Source: Planctomycetaceae bacterium (GTDB taxonomy: Bacteria > Planctomycetota > Phycisphaerae > Tepidisphaerales > Tepidisphaeraceae). Taken from it: DNA of 64,000 bases. A program made the position numbers and the translations under genes. The DNA lies in NCBI GenBank assembly GCA_027487775.1, contig JAIYCY010000030.1:124001-188000 (forward strand), written 5' to 3'. Below are positions 38,279-46,159 of the stretch, one piece after another (position 1 is the first letter of the stretch; the number at the start of each line of letters is the position of its first letter). The notes under the pieces are model-generated. The model saw only the letters and a program-made list of their open reading frames with translations. It searched no databases and had not been told where the DNA came from.

Positions 38279-38806
38279 GCGCGGCGGGGTGGCGCGTGTC
38301 GCGTCGAGCAGTGCGGTCGGGTCGAGCCAGCGTTGGATGAGCGTGATCTTGCCTTCGACATCGGTGATGATCGCGCCGTTGGGGAAGGTGTTGGCTGCGG
38401 TGGTAAGTGGATCGTCGATGGGTTCGGGTAGGATGTCGAAGGGGATCGCAAGTTTATCGCGACAGAGGCGGGCAGCGTTAAGGCGATCGTCGAAGGTTTT
38501 GTGAACTGGTACGCTGATTTCGGCTTCGATATTCCGCTGGATCTCCCATTCGCCGGCCGGGTGTGCCTCGCGTGTGTAGATCATGACGAGGTTCACGCGT
38601 CGGCCGTGCTTTTCGAAGAATGATTTCAATTCGTCAAGGTGGTCGCGAAACGTGGGGCTGGTGAGTGAACCGAACACCAGAATCGACGACTTTCCGCGAA
38701 GGCTCGCAAGCGGGGTTCGTTTTCCGTCGATACGAAAAAGCACGAGATCGGGCAGCGTGCCACCGATCTCGAGCGATTTCGATTCGTTGTCGTTGGTTGC
38801 GCTCAA
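38276..38806 (-). CDS. Deiodinase-family thioredoxin-like protein with Ser in place of the catalytic residue
   Basis: This 176-residue protein has a thioredoxin-like fold: EIGGTLPDLVLFRIDGKRTP, then LRGKSSILVFGSLTSPTFRD. The latter matches the iodothyronine-deiodinase family motif FGSxT(U/C)PPF, and VNLVMIYTREAHPAGEW matches its IVYIxEAHPxDGW. Bacterial members normally keep Cys or Sec at the catalytic position; here the codon is AGC, Ser. The only other Cys (RLCRDKL) lies far away. Either a redox-inactive binding protein or one with another mechanism. The start has no strong Shine-Dalgarno. Confidence 0.8.
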   Translation of the reverse strand: MSATNDNESKSLEIGGTLPDLVLFRIDGKRTPLASLRGKSSILVFGSLTSPTFRDHLDELKSFFEKHGRRVNLVMIYTREAHPAGEWEIQRNIEAEISVPVHKTFDDRLNAARLCRDKLAIPFDILPEPIDDPLTTAANTFPNGAIITDVEGKITLIQRWLDPTALLDATRATPPR

Positions 38807-38830
38807 GTTTGGAGCCTCCGTGGCTGAGGA

Positions 38831-39814
38831 TCAGTCGCGCGGCCCTCGTTCGCCATCGCGTGGCCCTCGTTCACGATCTGCGCCTCGTTCTCGTGCTTCT
38901 CCACGTGGGCGATCTTGTGGCGGGCCCATGTTTTCGCGGAGCTGAGTGAGTTGCTCGGTTGTGAGAATCTCGGCCAACTGGGCGCGACCGTCTTCGAGAA
39001 GGGATCGGACTTCGGATCGGATGACTTCTGGGTCGGTTTCGTTTTCGCGGGCCTTTTCCATCAGGGCTTTGACCTTGCCCTGGAGGTCATCAAAGAGTGC
39101 TTTGATTTTGGGCTGTTGATCGTCGGTGAGTTCGAGTTTTTCCACGCCGGCTCGGAGTCGATCGACAACCGCCACACCGGGGCCCTGACGACCGCCGGCT
39201 TGATTGCCGCCGGCCGCCTGTTTCTCGATCTCGGCCATTTGTTCACGGAAGCTGGCGAGCTGGGGTTCGGTCAGTTCGGCTTCGACGTCGGCTTTGACAT
39301 TGCGATAGAGTTCGAGCATTGCGTTTCGCATGTCGGCGGGATCAGCATTGTTCTGCATGAGCTGTCGCGCCTGATCTCGAGCGTCTTCGAGGATCGCGCC
39401 GATGGATCGTCGTTGTGCGTCGTCGAGTTCGAGGGATCGAACGACCTGACCGACCTGACGAAGGATCATGCCGCGTTGGCCCTGACCTTGCGGACGTTCT
39501 CCGCGCTGACCCTCCCCTCGTTGCCCCTCACCGCGTTGCCCCTCGCCGCGTTCTGGGCGTTCTCCGCGTTCTGGGCGTTCTCCGCGTTCTGGGCGTTCAT
39601 CGCGTTCTGGGCGTTCTCCGCGACGATCTTCAGGACCTTCGCCGCGACGATCTTCAGGGCCTTCGCGTTGCGGGCCGGGTCGGCCTTCCGGAGGCGCTGC
39701 GTGAACGAGGGCGGTAGAGGTGAAGATCACAAGTCCGCAAGCCGCCGCCAGGATGCGTTGGGATCGGCTCGTGCGTGTTGAAGTGTTGGAATTGTTGGTC
39801 ACGCGAATCTGCAT
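38831..39814 (-). CDS. Secreted Spy/CpxP-like protein with Arg/Gly/Glu repeats
   Basis: This 327-residue protein has a signal peptide (RILAAACGLVIFTSTALVHA-APP). Residues ~35-105 are tandem RGERPE/RGEGQ units made by repeated DNA at 39546-39665. The rest is helical with two LTxxQ-like phrases (ELDDAQRRSIGAIL, ELTDDQQPKIKALF), as in Spy/CpxP periplasmic chaperones. The end is again RERGPRDGERGPRD. It starts at ATG 39814 after the frame's 29-residue non-coding lead. Highly charged repeats suggest an extended linker that may bind RNA, metals or polyanions. Function is inferred weakly. Confidence 0.7.
   Translation of the reverse strand: MQIRVTNNSNTSTRTSRSQRILAAACGLVIFTSTALVHAAPPEGRPGPQREGPEDRRGEGPEDRRGERPERDERPERGERPERGERPERGEGQRGEGQRGEGQRGERPQGQGQRGMILRQVGQVVRSLELDDAQRRSIGAILEDARDQARQLMQNNADPADMRNAMLELYRNVKADVEAELTEPQLASFREQMAEIEKQAAGGNQAGGRQGPGVAVVDRLRAGVEKLELTDDQQPKIKALFDDLQGKVKALMEKARENETDPEVIRSEVRSLLEDGRAQLAEILTTEQLTQLRENMGPPQDRPRGEARERGADRERGPRDGERGPRD
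39546..39665. repeat. Coding tandem repeats (18-bp x4, 24-bp x2)
   Basis: CCGCGTTCTGGGCGTTCT recurs four times in register at 39546-39617 (last two with one change each). A 24-bp unit beginning CCGCGACGATCTTCAGG recurs at 39618-39641 and 39642-39665. They encode the ERPERG and EGPEDRRG units of the minus-strand protein. Confidence 0.9.
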
Positions 39815-39935
39815 ACAAGCTCCTGAAAAGGGTTTCTGCAGAAGACAACGCACGTGTGTTGGAATTATTCCATGCGGGGTGTACTCGTGAGGTCCGATCA
39901 CGCTGGGTCGCTCGGCTTACGCGGTGATCCCGGTT

Positions 39936-41204
39936 TCATTTTTTGTCGGTCCATGCCGGGAGAATCTTGCGGATTTCTTCGCCGATGAGCTTCTTTCGCA
40001 GGACGGTGCGTCCGTTCGGTCCGGCGTTTTCGGGGAGGCGGATCTGAGCGACCTTAGCGCCGAGATCGAGTCGGGCGAGGCGTTTGACTTCGAGGAATGT
40101 GCCGGCTTTGAGGGTCAGGCTGGTCGGCTCGCGTGTTTCGACGAGTGCGGTGTCCGGGACGCGGAAGACCAGATCGACATTCGCCCGCCCGGCGGGGATG
40201 TTGACGAAGATTGGATCGTCGAAGCGATTGGCGACGAGTAGGGTGGCGTCTTCGAGTGTTCCGATGGGATGGTAATTGTTTCCGTCGGCGACGAGTCGGA
40301 CGTTGGCGGGGCTGAAGCGGAAGAAGTCGTCTTTGTCGGCGGCGCTGGAGTCGATGGAGACGCGGATCACGAGTAGCGTTTCGCCGGGCGGGGCGGTGAG
40401 GTTGGCTTCGAGGGAGCGGTCGCGGACCTGTTTGAGTTCAGCGTCGATTTGTCGGATGGAGGTGGTTGGTGCAAAGAGTCCGTTCTCGTTGTCGATGCTG
40501 ATTTGGTTTTTGCCTTTGATGGTGAGGGCGGAGTGTCGAACGCCCGGCGTGAGGCCGATCCGGGCACGGTAGGCCTGTTGGAGGAATTCGGGGTGTATGC
40601 GTGCGAAGTCGACACCGGACCCGAGTGCGCCGACAGCGGACTGCTGTGCGACGAGTCCGGTGACAAAGCTGTCTGCGGGGATCCAAAGTCCGAGATCGTC
40701 TGCGCTGGTGGGGTTTTCGTTTTTGATTTCGAGGTATGTTGCGTCTTCGTCACCGCGTCCGTCGGAGCGAGGCTGGACGACGTTGCGCTCGTCGTCGAAC
40801 TCGAGTCGAGCGTGCATGAGTCCGCCCTTGGCTGCCCACGGGAGCGTTTGGACGGCGGTAGCAAAGACACCGACCGCCGCGAGTGCAGCGACGAATCCGC
40901 AGACGCCAGCGCCGATTTTGTCGAGGTAGAGGAACGTGGTGACGTTCCCGGGGACGATTTTGTCGGTGATGATGCGTGCGACGACGTAGACCGCCGCGAA
41001 GATGGCGACCATCGCCAGGCCCGGCGCGGAGTCGGCCATGCGTCCTCCGAGCAGGCCCGCGACGAGCGCTTCGTGGCACCCGATGGCGACAGCGGCAGCG
41101 AGCAGCGCGATGGTCATCGAGATCAGGCTGCTGAGCAGTCCCTGGGCGTAATGGAAGTAGGTGATCGCCAGCACCATCAGCAACACCATCAGGTTGAAAA
41201 TCAT
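39936..41204 (-). CDS. CvpA-like membrane protein with large C-terminal domain
   Basis: This 422-residue protein has four membrane spans in the first ~140 residues in the CvpA pattern (FHYAQGLLSSLISMTIALLA, YVVARIITDKI, LDKIGAGVCGFVAALAAVGV). A beta-rich soluble region follows (~150-400) with TLLVIRVSIDSSAADKDDFF and FVNIPAGRANVDLVFRVP, resembling a DUF4352-type domain. CvpA proteins are inner-membrane proteins linked to export and stress. It follows the GspE-like gene by 90 bp in the same direction, so the two may be cotranscribed. Confidence 0.72.
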   Translation of the reverse strand: MIFNLMVLLMVLAITYFHYAQGLLSSLISMTIALLAAAVAIGCHEALVAGLLGGRMADSAPGLAMVAIFAAVYVVARIITDKIVPGNVTTFLYLDKIGAGVCGFVAALAAVGVFATAVQTLPWAAKGGLMHARLEFDDERNVVQPRSDGRGDEDATYLEIKNENPTSADDLGLWIPADSFVTGLVAQQSAVGALGSGVDFARIHPEFLQQAYRARIGLTPGVRHSALTIKGKNQISIDNENGLFAPTTSIRQIDAELKQVRDRSLEANLTAPPGETLLVIRVSIDSSAADKDDFFRFSPANVRLVADGNNYHPIGTLEDATLLVANRFDDPIFVNIPAGRANVDLVFRVPDTALVETREPTSLTLKAGTFLEVKRLARLDLGAKVAQIRLPENAGPNGRTVLRKKLIGEEIRKILPAWTDKK

Positions 41205-41294
41205 GATCTTATCCGGGGTGAATGTTGGACGTTGTTGTTGCTTACTTTGTATTGCCTGGATTCAAGACGATCGCCTGCATGAGATCGATCATGA

Positions 41295-43010
41295 TCAGGC
41301 GTTCGCCGGGGTTTTGGGGGCCTCGGCGGTGGGTTTGAGGACGCGCAGGAACTCCTGCACGCTCGTATCACCTGCCGCCACGCGGGCCAGGACGAGTTCC
41401 TGGATGTAGCGTCCCTTCTGCTTGCGGAAGAGTTGTTTGTATAGCTGCGGCTGTCCTACGCGTGCGGCATGTCGAACATCGTCGTCGATGTTGAAGATTT
41501 CATAGACGCCGAATCGACCTCGATATCCGATGCCGAAGCAGAATGTGTCGGGGACTTCCTGTCCTCGTGCATCGACGAGCGGGCCGACGTGGGGTCGATA
41601 TAGCTCGGCCACTTGTCCGGGTCCGAAGCCGAGCTGACGCAGAAGTTTTTCGTCAGGTTGATATGCGACCTTGGTCGCGTCGCAGAGTCGCCTGAACAGT
41701 CGACCCGCGATCACCGTGCGAAGCTGTGCGGTGGCAAGATTGGCATCGCCGACGAGTTTCTTCCAGACTTCGAGGGCTTCGAACGCATCGCTGGCTCGGA
41801 CGCCCACGTAGACGCGCTTTCCGGTCTGAGCCAGTTCGATCAGCGAGCGTGCGGCCTGCGGGGTTTCGAGTCCGCCGGCCATGAGGACGTCGGGTTCCTG
41901 GCTGGCGACCCACGCGACGGTTTTGGCTTCTTCGGCGGGTGGCGCGGCGGCGGTGAGTTTGTTTTGCGTGATGCCTTCGAGTTCGATGGGTGGATCGCGT
42001 TCGACGGTGAGGATGTGACTTGTGAATGCGTCATGCAGCCTAACCATTGCGTATTGGAGTGTTGTCAGGCCTGCGCCGCGTGGGGCGGCGAGCAGGACGA
42101 GGCCCGGTTCGTCGCGAGATGCGGTGAGACGATCGAGTTGATCTGCGGTGAATCCGATGTTTTCCGGTCGGAACTGGTATCGGCTGGGCACGTCGATTTC
42201 GAGTCGTGCGATTTCGCCGTCGCGTGATCCGGAGGTGTTGACGCGGACTTCGAGTCGTTTGCCGGCGACCATGATTTTGCATTTGCCGGCCTGTGGCTTG
42301 CGGCGATCTTCGAGGTCGAGGGCGCACATGGATTTGACGTAGCTGACTGCATCGCCCGCGGCGGATCGCTCGACGGCCGGGCCGTCATAGGCGACGCCGT
42401 CGATGAGGTATTTGCTTCCCGAAGCGGCGCCTGTTGCGAGGATGTCGATGGTGGTCGCACCTTTGAGAATCGGTTCGGCGATCATGGCTTGGAGGGTGTC
42501 GTAGGCGACGCGCCATGCGTCTTCGTCGGCGGGCTGTTCGAGGTGCTGGCCCGAGGAGGAAATGAGGACGACTTCGCCGGCGACTTCGCGAATCTTTTTC
42601 TCGCCGCCCTTTCCGCCCGGGATGAGCGATTTCAGGCCGCTGATCAATTCGCTCTGCAGGTCACCGAGTCCCATCTTCTGGGCGCGGATGCCGAGGTAGG
42701 TCCCGACGCTGGCCAGCGCGATGGCAAAGAAGACGCCGAACGCGACGCCGAAGCCCGGAAGGATGAAGAAAAATGCGACAGCCGCCGCGAGCGCGACGAG
42801 CATGCCGGCGTTGATGGCGTGCCGGGGTAGGAGTGCTTTTTGTGTGTCTTTGTCGATCCACGTGAGCAATCGGGTCCAGACGATCAGGACGATGAGCACC
42901 GGGATGAGCTTCCACCACGCGATCAACGAGGGGAAGTCGGCGGCGCTTTGGGCGAGAAGGCTGGACGAAGCCAAATGGAGGCTGTTTGAAGCAAAGTTGT
43001 CGTAGGGCAT
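41295..43010 (-). CDS. Membrane-anchored GspE/PilB-like protein with degenerate ATPase motifs
   Basis: This 571-residue protein has three N-terminal spans (~30-100) and then the two-domain layout of type II/IV secretion ATPases. The nucleotide motifs are broken: Walker A reads APRGAGLTTLQ (consensus GPTGSGKTTTLY, Lys replaced by Leu), Walker B reads EPDVLMAGGLETPQAA (consensus DPDVIMVGEIRDxETA), and the His box reads VGVRASDAFEAL (consensus LSTLHTNDA). The tetracysteine zinc site is reduced to two scattered Cys. FGIGYRGRFGVYEI is intact. AGGAGACGCG precedes ATG 43010. Probably a scaffold pseudoenzyme of a secretion or pilus apparatus. Confidence 0.8.
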   Translation of the reverse strand: MPYDNFASNSLHLASSSLLAQSAADFPSLIAWWKLIPVLIVLIVWTRLLTWIDKDTQKALLPRHAINAGMLVALAAAVAFFFILPGFGVAFGVFFAIALASVGTYLGIRAQKMGLGDLQSELISGLKSLIPGGKGGEKKIREVAGEVVLISSSGQHLEQPADEDAWRVAYDTLQAMIAEPILKGATTIDILATGAASGSKYLIDGVAYDGPAVERSAAGDAVSYVKSMCALDLEDRRKPQAGKCKIMVAGKRLEVRVNTSGSRDGEIARLEIDVPSRYQFRPENIGFTADQLDRLTASRDEPGLVLLAAPRGAGLTTLQYAMVRLHDAFTSHILTVERDPPIELEGITQNKLTAAAPPAEEAKTVAWVASQEPDVLMAGGLETPQAARSLIELAQTGKRVYVGVRASDAFEALEVWKKLVGDANLATAQLRTVIAGRLFRRLCDATKVAYQPDEKLLRQLGFGPGQVAELYRPHVGPLVDARGQEVPDTFCFGIGYRGRFGVYEIFNIDDDVRHAARVGQPQLYKQLFRKQKGRYIQELVLARVAAGDTSVQEFLRVLKPTAEAPKTPANA

Positions 43011-43150
43011 CGCGTCTCCTGAAGTCTTGCCACGCGATGCAGTTCGCGTGGGTCGACCGACCTGTGAATCTAACGGCAATCCGCCGCCATGGGCAACAGA
43101 GCGAGTCCTGCGTTACAGTTTCTTGGGTCGCATTTCGAGAGACGTCGGAT

Positions 43151-43987
43151 ATGAAACGAACCTTGACAGATATGGCGGTCGTCATCACCGGTGCGAGTTC
43201 TGGCATCGGCGAGGCGCTGACAAGACAGCTTCACCGGCAGGGAGCGAGGCTGTTTCTGGCGGCCCGACGGGTCGATCGGCTGGAGTCGCTGAAGCGCGAA
43301 CTCGGCTCGCGCGTCGAGATCCTTCGGTGCGATGTGGCGATCGAAGCCGACTGTCAGCACCTGATCGACGCGGCCTACGCGACGTTCGGTCGGATCGACA
43401 CGCTGGTTTGCAACGCCGGATCAGGGCTTGTACGCGATGCCGCCAAGACTGATCGAGCGACGTTCCGACAGATCATGGAGGTGAATCTGTTCGGCACGAG
43501 CGACTGCATCCGCGCGGCGGTCCCGAGGATGCGTGAACAGACGATTCGCGAGGGCTTGCGGGGGCAGTTGATGATTGTCAGTTCGGCGGCGGCACGGCGC
43601 GGGTTGCCTTATCTTGGTGCGTATAGCGCGACGAAATCTGCGCAATTGCAGTATGCCGAGGCGCTTCGCGTCGAGCTCGTGGATGAGAAGATTGCAGTGA
43701 CGAGCGTTCATCCGATAGGCACGCGGAGTGAGTTCATGCAGCGGGCCGAAGCGACGAGCGGGGAGAAGATCGACGTTCCTGGTCGGCGCGGTGGGCTTGA
43801 GCAGACGTCTGAGCGTGTTGCCGAGATCATGGCGCGTGCGGTCGCTCGTCCGCGGCGTGAGTGTTGGCCGTTCTTGCCGGCATGGTGGGGCACGAGCCTC
43901 TTGACTGCGTTTCCTGCATGGGCGGACTGGATGATGCTGCGGATGCGAAGGCGAATTGATGCCGAGCGCGGCGGGGGAGGATCGTAA
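43151..43987 (+). CDS. Short-chain dehydrogenase/reductase
   Basis: This 278-residue classical SDR has the NAD(P)-binding TGxxxGIG motif VVITGASSGIGEAL, NAG in LVCNAGSGL, catalytic Ser in MIVSSAAARRG and YxxxK in LGAYSATKSA. A basic AARRVDRL after the second strand suggests NADP. A C-terminal hydrophobic stretch (FLPAWWGTSLLTAFPAWADW) could attach it to the membrane. ATG 43151 removes a 55-residue lead that overlaps the divergent gene. It ends 2 bp before the CDF gene. Confidence 0.88.
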   Translation: MKRTLTDMAVVITGASSGIGEALTRQLHRQGARLFLAARRVDRLESLKRELGSRVEILRCDVAIEADCQHLIDAAYATFGRIDTLVCNAGSGLVRDAAKTDRATFRQIMEVNLFGTSDCIRAAVPRMREQTIREGLRGQLMIVSSAAARRGLPYLGAYSATKSAQLQYAEALRVELVDEKIAVTSVHPIGTRSEFMQRAEATSGEKIDVPGRRGGLEQTSERVAEIMARAVARPRRECWPFLPAWWGTSLLTAFPAWADWMMLRMRRRIDAERGGGGS

Positions 43988-43989
43988 CG

Positions 43990-44922
43990 ATGCCCGTGAG
44001 AGCGATTTCAGACGCAGGAGTGGTCCGCATCGAGGCCAGGGCTGCGCGCTTGGCGCTCGGCGTGGGTGTGGGGTTGATGATCGTGAAGTTCGTTGCGTAT
44101 TTGCTGACCGAGTCAAGCGCGATCTTCAGTGACGCCATGGAGAGCATTGTGAATGTGCTGGCTTCCGGTTTCGGGCTGTACGCTGTGCGATTGACGCACC
44201 GCCCGCCCGACGCGGAGCATCCGTGGGGACACGGCAAGGTCGAATTTTTGGCGGGTCTGTTTGAGGGCGCGTTGATTCTGCTTGCGGGCGGGGCGATTTT
44301 GTTTCATGCCGCCGCTGCGTTGTGGGATCCGCCTGCGCCAGCGCGGTTGGACGGCGGTCTGGTGCTGATCGCGATCGCGATGCTTATAAACGGCGTGATC
44401 GGTTGGCATTTGCTGCGTACTGGACGCCGGCATGATTCGATGACGCTGGAGGCTGACGGCAGACATTTGCTCGCCGACGCCATCACCAGCGCGGCCATCA
44501 TCCTCGCGCTCGTCGTGGTGGGGATGACGGGTCTTCAGTGGATCGATCCGGCGATCGCGCTGCTTGTGGGCCTTTGGTTGCTTCGTATAGGCGTCGGGCT
44601 TGTTCGTCGCGGCTCGTCAGGCCTGATGGACGAACAAGACCTCACAGACGATCGCAGTATCCGCGCGATTCTTGATGCACATCTCGGGCGGGGCGTGTGC
44701 GGGTATCACAAACTCCGGCATCGCCACACCGGTCGTTTTCATTGGATCGATTTCCATCTCACGGTTCCGCCTCGGACGGATGTGAAGAACGCTCATGATC
44801 TGGCAAGTGCGATCGAAGGTGAAATCGAGCGATCTTTTGCCGAGGCGGACGCAACGGCGCATATCGAGCCGTGCGAAGATCAATCGTGTCCACATTGCAG
44901 TGGGGGTCGTTCGTCTCCATGA
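43990..44922 (+). CDS. Cation diffusion facilitator transporter
   Basis: This 310-residue CDF protein exports divalent metals by proton exchange. Six spans are visible. Metal-site motifs are SSAIFSDAMESIVNV (span 2), HPWGHGKVEFLAG (loop HxxGHGK) and RHLLADAITSAAIILAL (span 5, DxxxS/T). The C-terminal cytoplasmic domain (HKLRHRHTGRFHWIDFHLTV) mediates dimer formation. An added tail ends EPCEDQSCPHCSGG, a Cys cluster that may bind metal. GGAGG lies upstream and the SDR stop is 2 bp before the ATG, so an operon is likely. Confidence 0.92.
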   Translation: MPVRAISDAGVVRIEARAARLALGVGVGLMIVKFVAYLLTESSAIFSDAMESIVNVLASGFGLYAVRLTHRPPDAEHPWGHGKVEFLAGLFEGALILLAGGAILFHAAAALWDPPAPARLDGGLVLIAIAMLINGVIGWHLLRTGRRHDSMTLEADGRHLLADAITSAAIILALVVVGMTGLQWIDPAIALLVGLWLLRIGVGLVRRGSSGLMDEQDLTDDRSIRAILDAHLGRGVCGYHKLRHRHTGRFHWIDFHLTVPPRTDVKNAHDLASAIEGEIERSFAEADATAHIEPCEDQSCPHCSGGRSSP

Positions 44923-44948
44923 TCGGACGTGAAGCAGGAAACTGATGT

Positions 44949-46028
44949 ATGAATCGCTACGCAAGACAGATCCGATTGGCAGAAGTCGCAGACGAGGGTC
45001 AGGCGAAGCTGGCGAGGTCGCGTGTGCTGGTGATCGGCGTGGGCGCGATCGGGAGCAGCGCGGCGGAATGGATCGTGCGGATGGGCGTGGGCGTGGTGCA
45101 TGTCGTGGATCGCGACGTGGTCGATGTAACGAATCTGCATCGCCAGGCGCTTTATGCGGAGTCGGATGTGGGTGCGTCCAAAGCCGAGTCGGCGGCGCGT
45201 CGGCTGGTGTCGATCAATGCGGATGTGAGGGTGATCCCGCACGCGATCGATCTTGATGGAGAATCGCTGCGTGGATTGTTGAATGACATCGATCTGGTGA
45301 TCGACGGGACCGACAATGCCGAGACGCGTTATGTGATCAATGACGGATGCGTGGGACGAGGACTTCCGTGGATCATGGGGGCGGCGCTGGGTCGCGAGGG
45401 GCGCGTGGCGATGTTGCGTGGTCGCGCGGGCGTAAAGGTTGTGGGTGATGAGCTTCGTGCAAGTGGGCAGGTGGATGCTGAGGTGAGGGGCGGCGGGGCG
45501 TGTTTGCGGTGCCTTTATCCGTCGGTTCCGGCGGCGGGCGAGTTGCCGACGTGTGAGTCGGCGGGCGTTTTGCCGGCGATGGTGGGGATGGTCGGGTCGA
45601 TGCAGGCGAGCGTTGCGATGCGATATTTGATCTCGGGTGATCCGGTCGATCGACTTTGGACATTGGACGGCTGGTCGCTTCGCGTGCGTGAGATCGATTT
45701 GTCCGATGGGCGACGGGCCGACTGCGTCTGTTGCGGCCTGGGGCGTTTTGAGTTTTTCGATCGTCCGAGCCATGCGTCCGCGAAACTGTGCGGGCGCGGG
45801 GCGGTGCAGGTCAGGCCAGCCGCCGCCACACGGGTGGATCTTTCGAGGTTATCGGAGCGACTCGCGCGAATCGGCGTGATCGTCAGGTCGGACATGATGC
45901 TGAAATTCAGTCCGCACGAGCATCCGTCGCTGTCGATGAACCTCTTTGCCGACGGGCGAATGATTTTGTTCGGCACGGAAGATCGAGCCGAGGCGCGGTC
46001 GTTTTATGCGAGGTATGTCGGCGCGTGA
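44949..46028 (+). CDS. E1-like adenylyltransferase (MoeB/ThiF family)
   Basis: This 359-residue protein adenylates the C terminus of a ubiquitin-like sulfur carrier. Seen are VLVIGVGAIGSS (ATP loop, ~28-39), DRDVVDVTNLHRQALY (Arg and Gln of the active site), IDGTDNAETRYVIND, CLRC (~184) and CVCC (~258), which form the Zn site, and the catalytic Cys in PTCESAGVLP (~201). The residues after ~300 form a small extra domain (HEHPSLSMNLFADGRMILFG) rather than a rhodanese. The partner carrier gene (ThiS, MoaD) is not beside it, so thiamin versus molybdopterin use is open. Confidence 0.88.
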   Translation: MNRYARQIRLAEVADEGQAKLARSRVLVIGVGAIGSSAAEWIVRMGVGVVHVVDRDVVDVTNLHRQALYAESDVGASKAESAARRLVSINADVRVIPHAIDLDGESLRGLLNDIDLVIDGTDNAETRYVINDGCVGRGLPWIMGAALGREGRVAMLRGRAGVKVVGDELRASGQVDAEVRGGGACLRCLYPSVPAAGELPTCESAGVLPAMVGMVGSMQASVAMRYLISGDPVDRLWTLDGWSLRVREIDLSDGRRADCVCCGLGRFEFFDRPSHASAKLCGRGAVQVRPAAATRVDLSRLSERLARIGVIVRSDMMLKFSPHEHPSLSMNLFADGRMILFGTEDRAEARSFYARYVGA

Positions 46029-46159
46029 TGGGGTTTCGAGGTGATGCGTCTGTGGATCGTGACGGATGTAGGGTCGATTTGATTTGATCAAAGGATCAGG
46101 AGTCTCCGCGATTTCGCTGGCAATCGGTCGGTCGGATTGCGTAGACTCTGTCCACCAGC

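Noticed and set aside
38276-38806. Selenocysteine in the deiodinase-like protein
   Set aside because: The codon at the catalytic place is AGC (Ser), not TGA, and no SECIS-like structure is needed.
39546-39665. CRISPR array
   Set aside because: The units are directly abutting with no spacers and lie in frame in a coding region.
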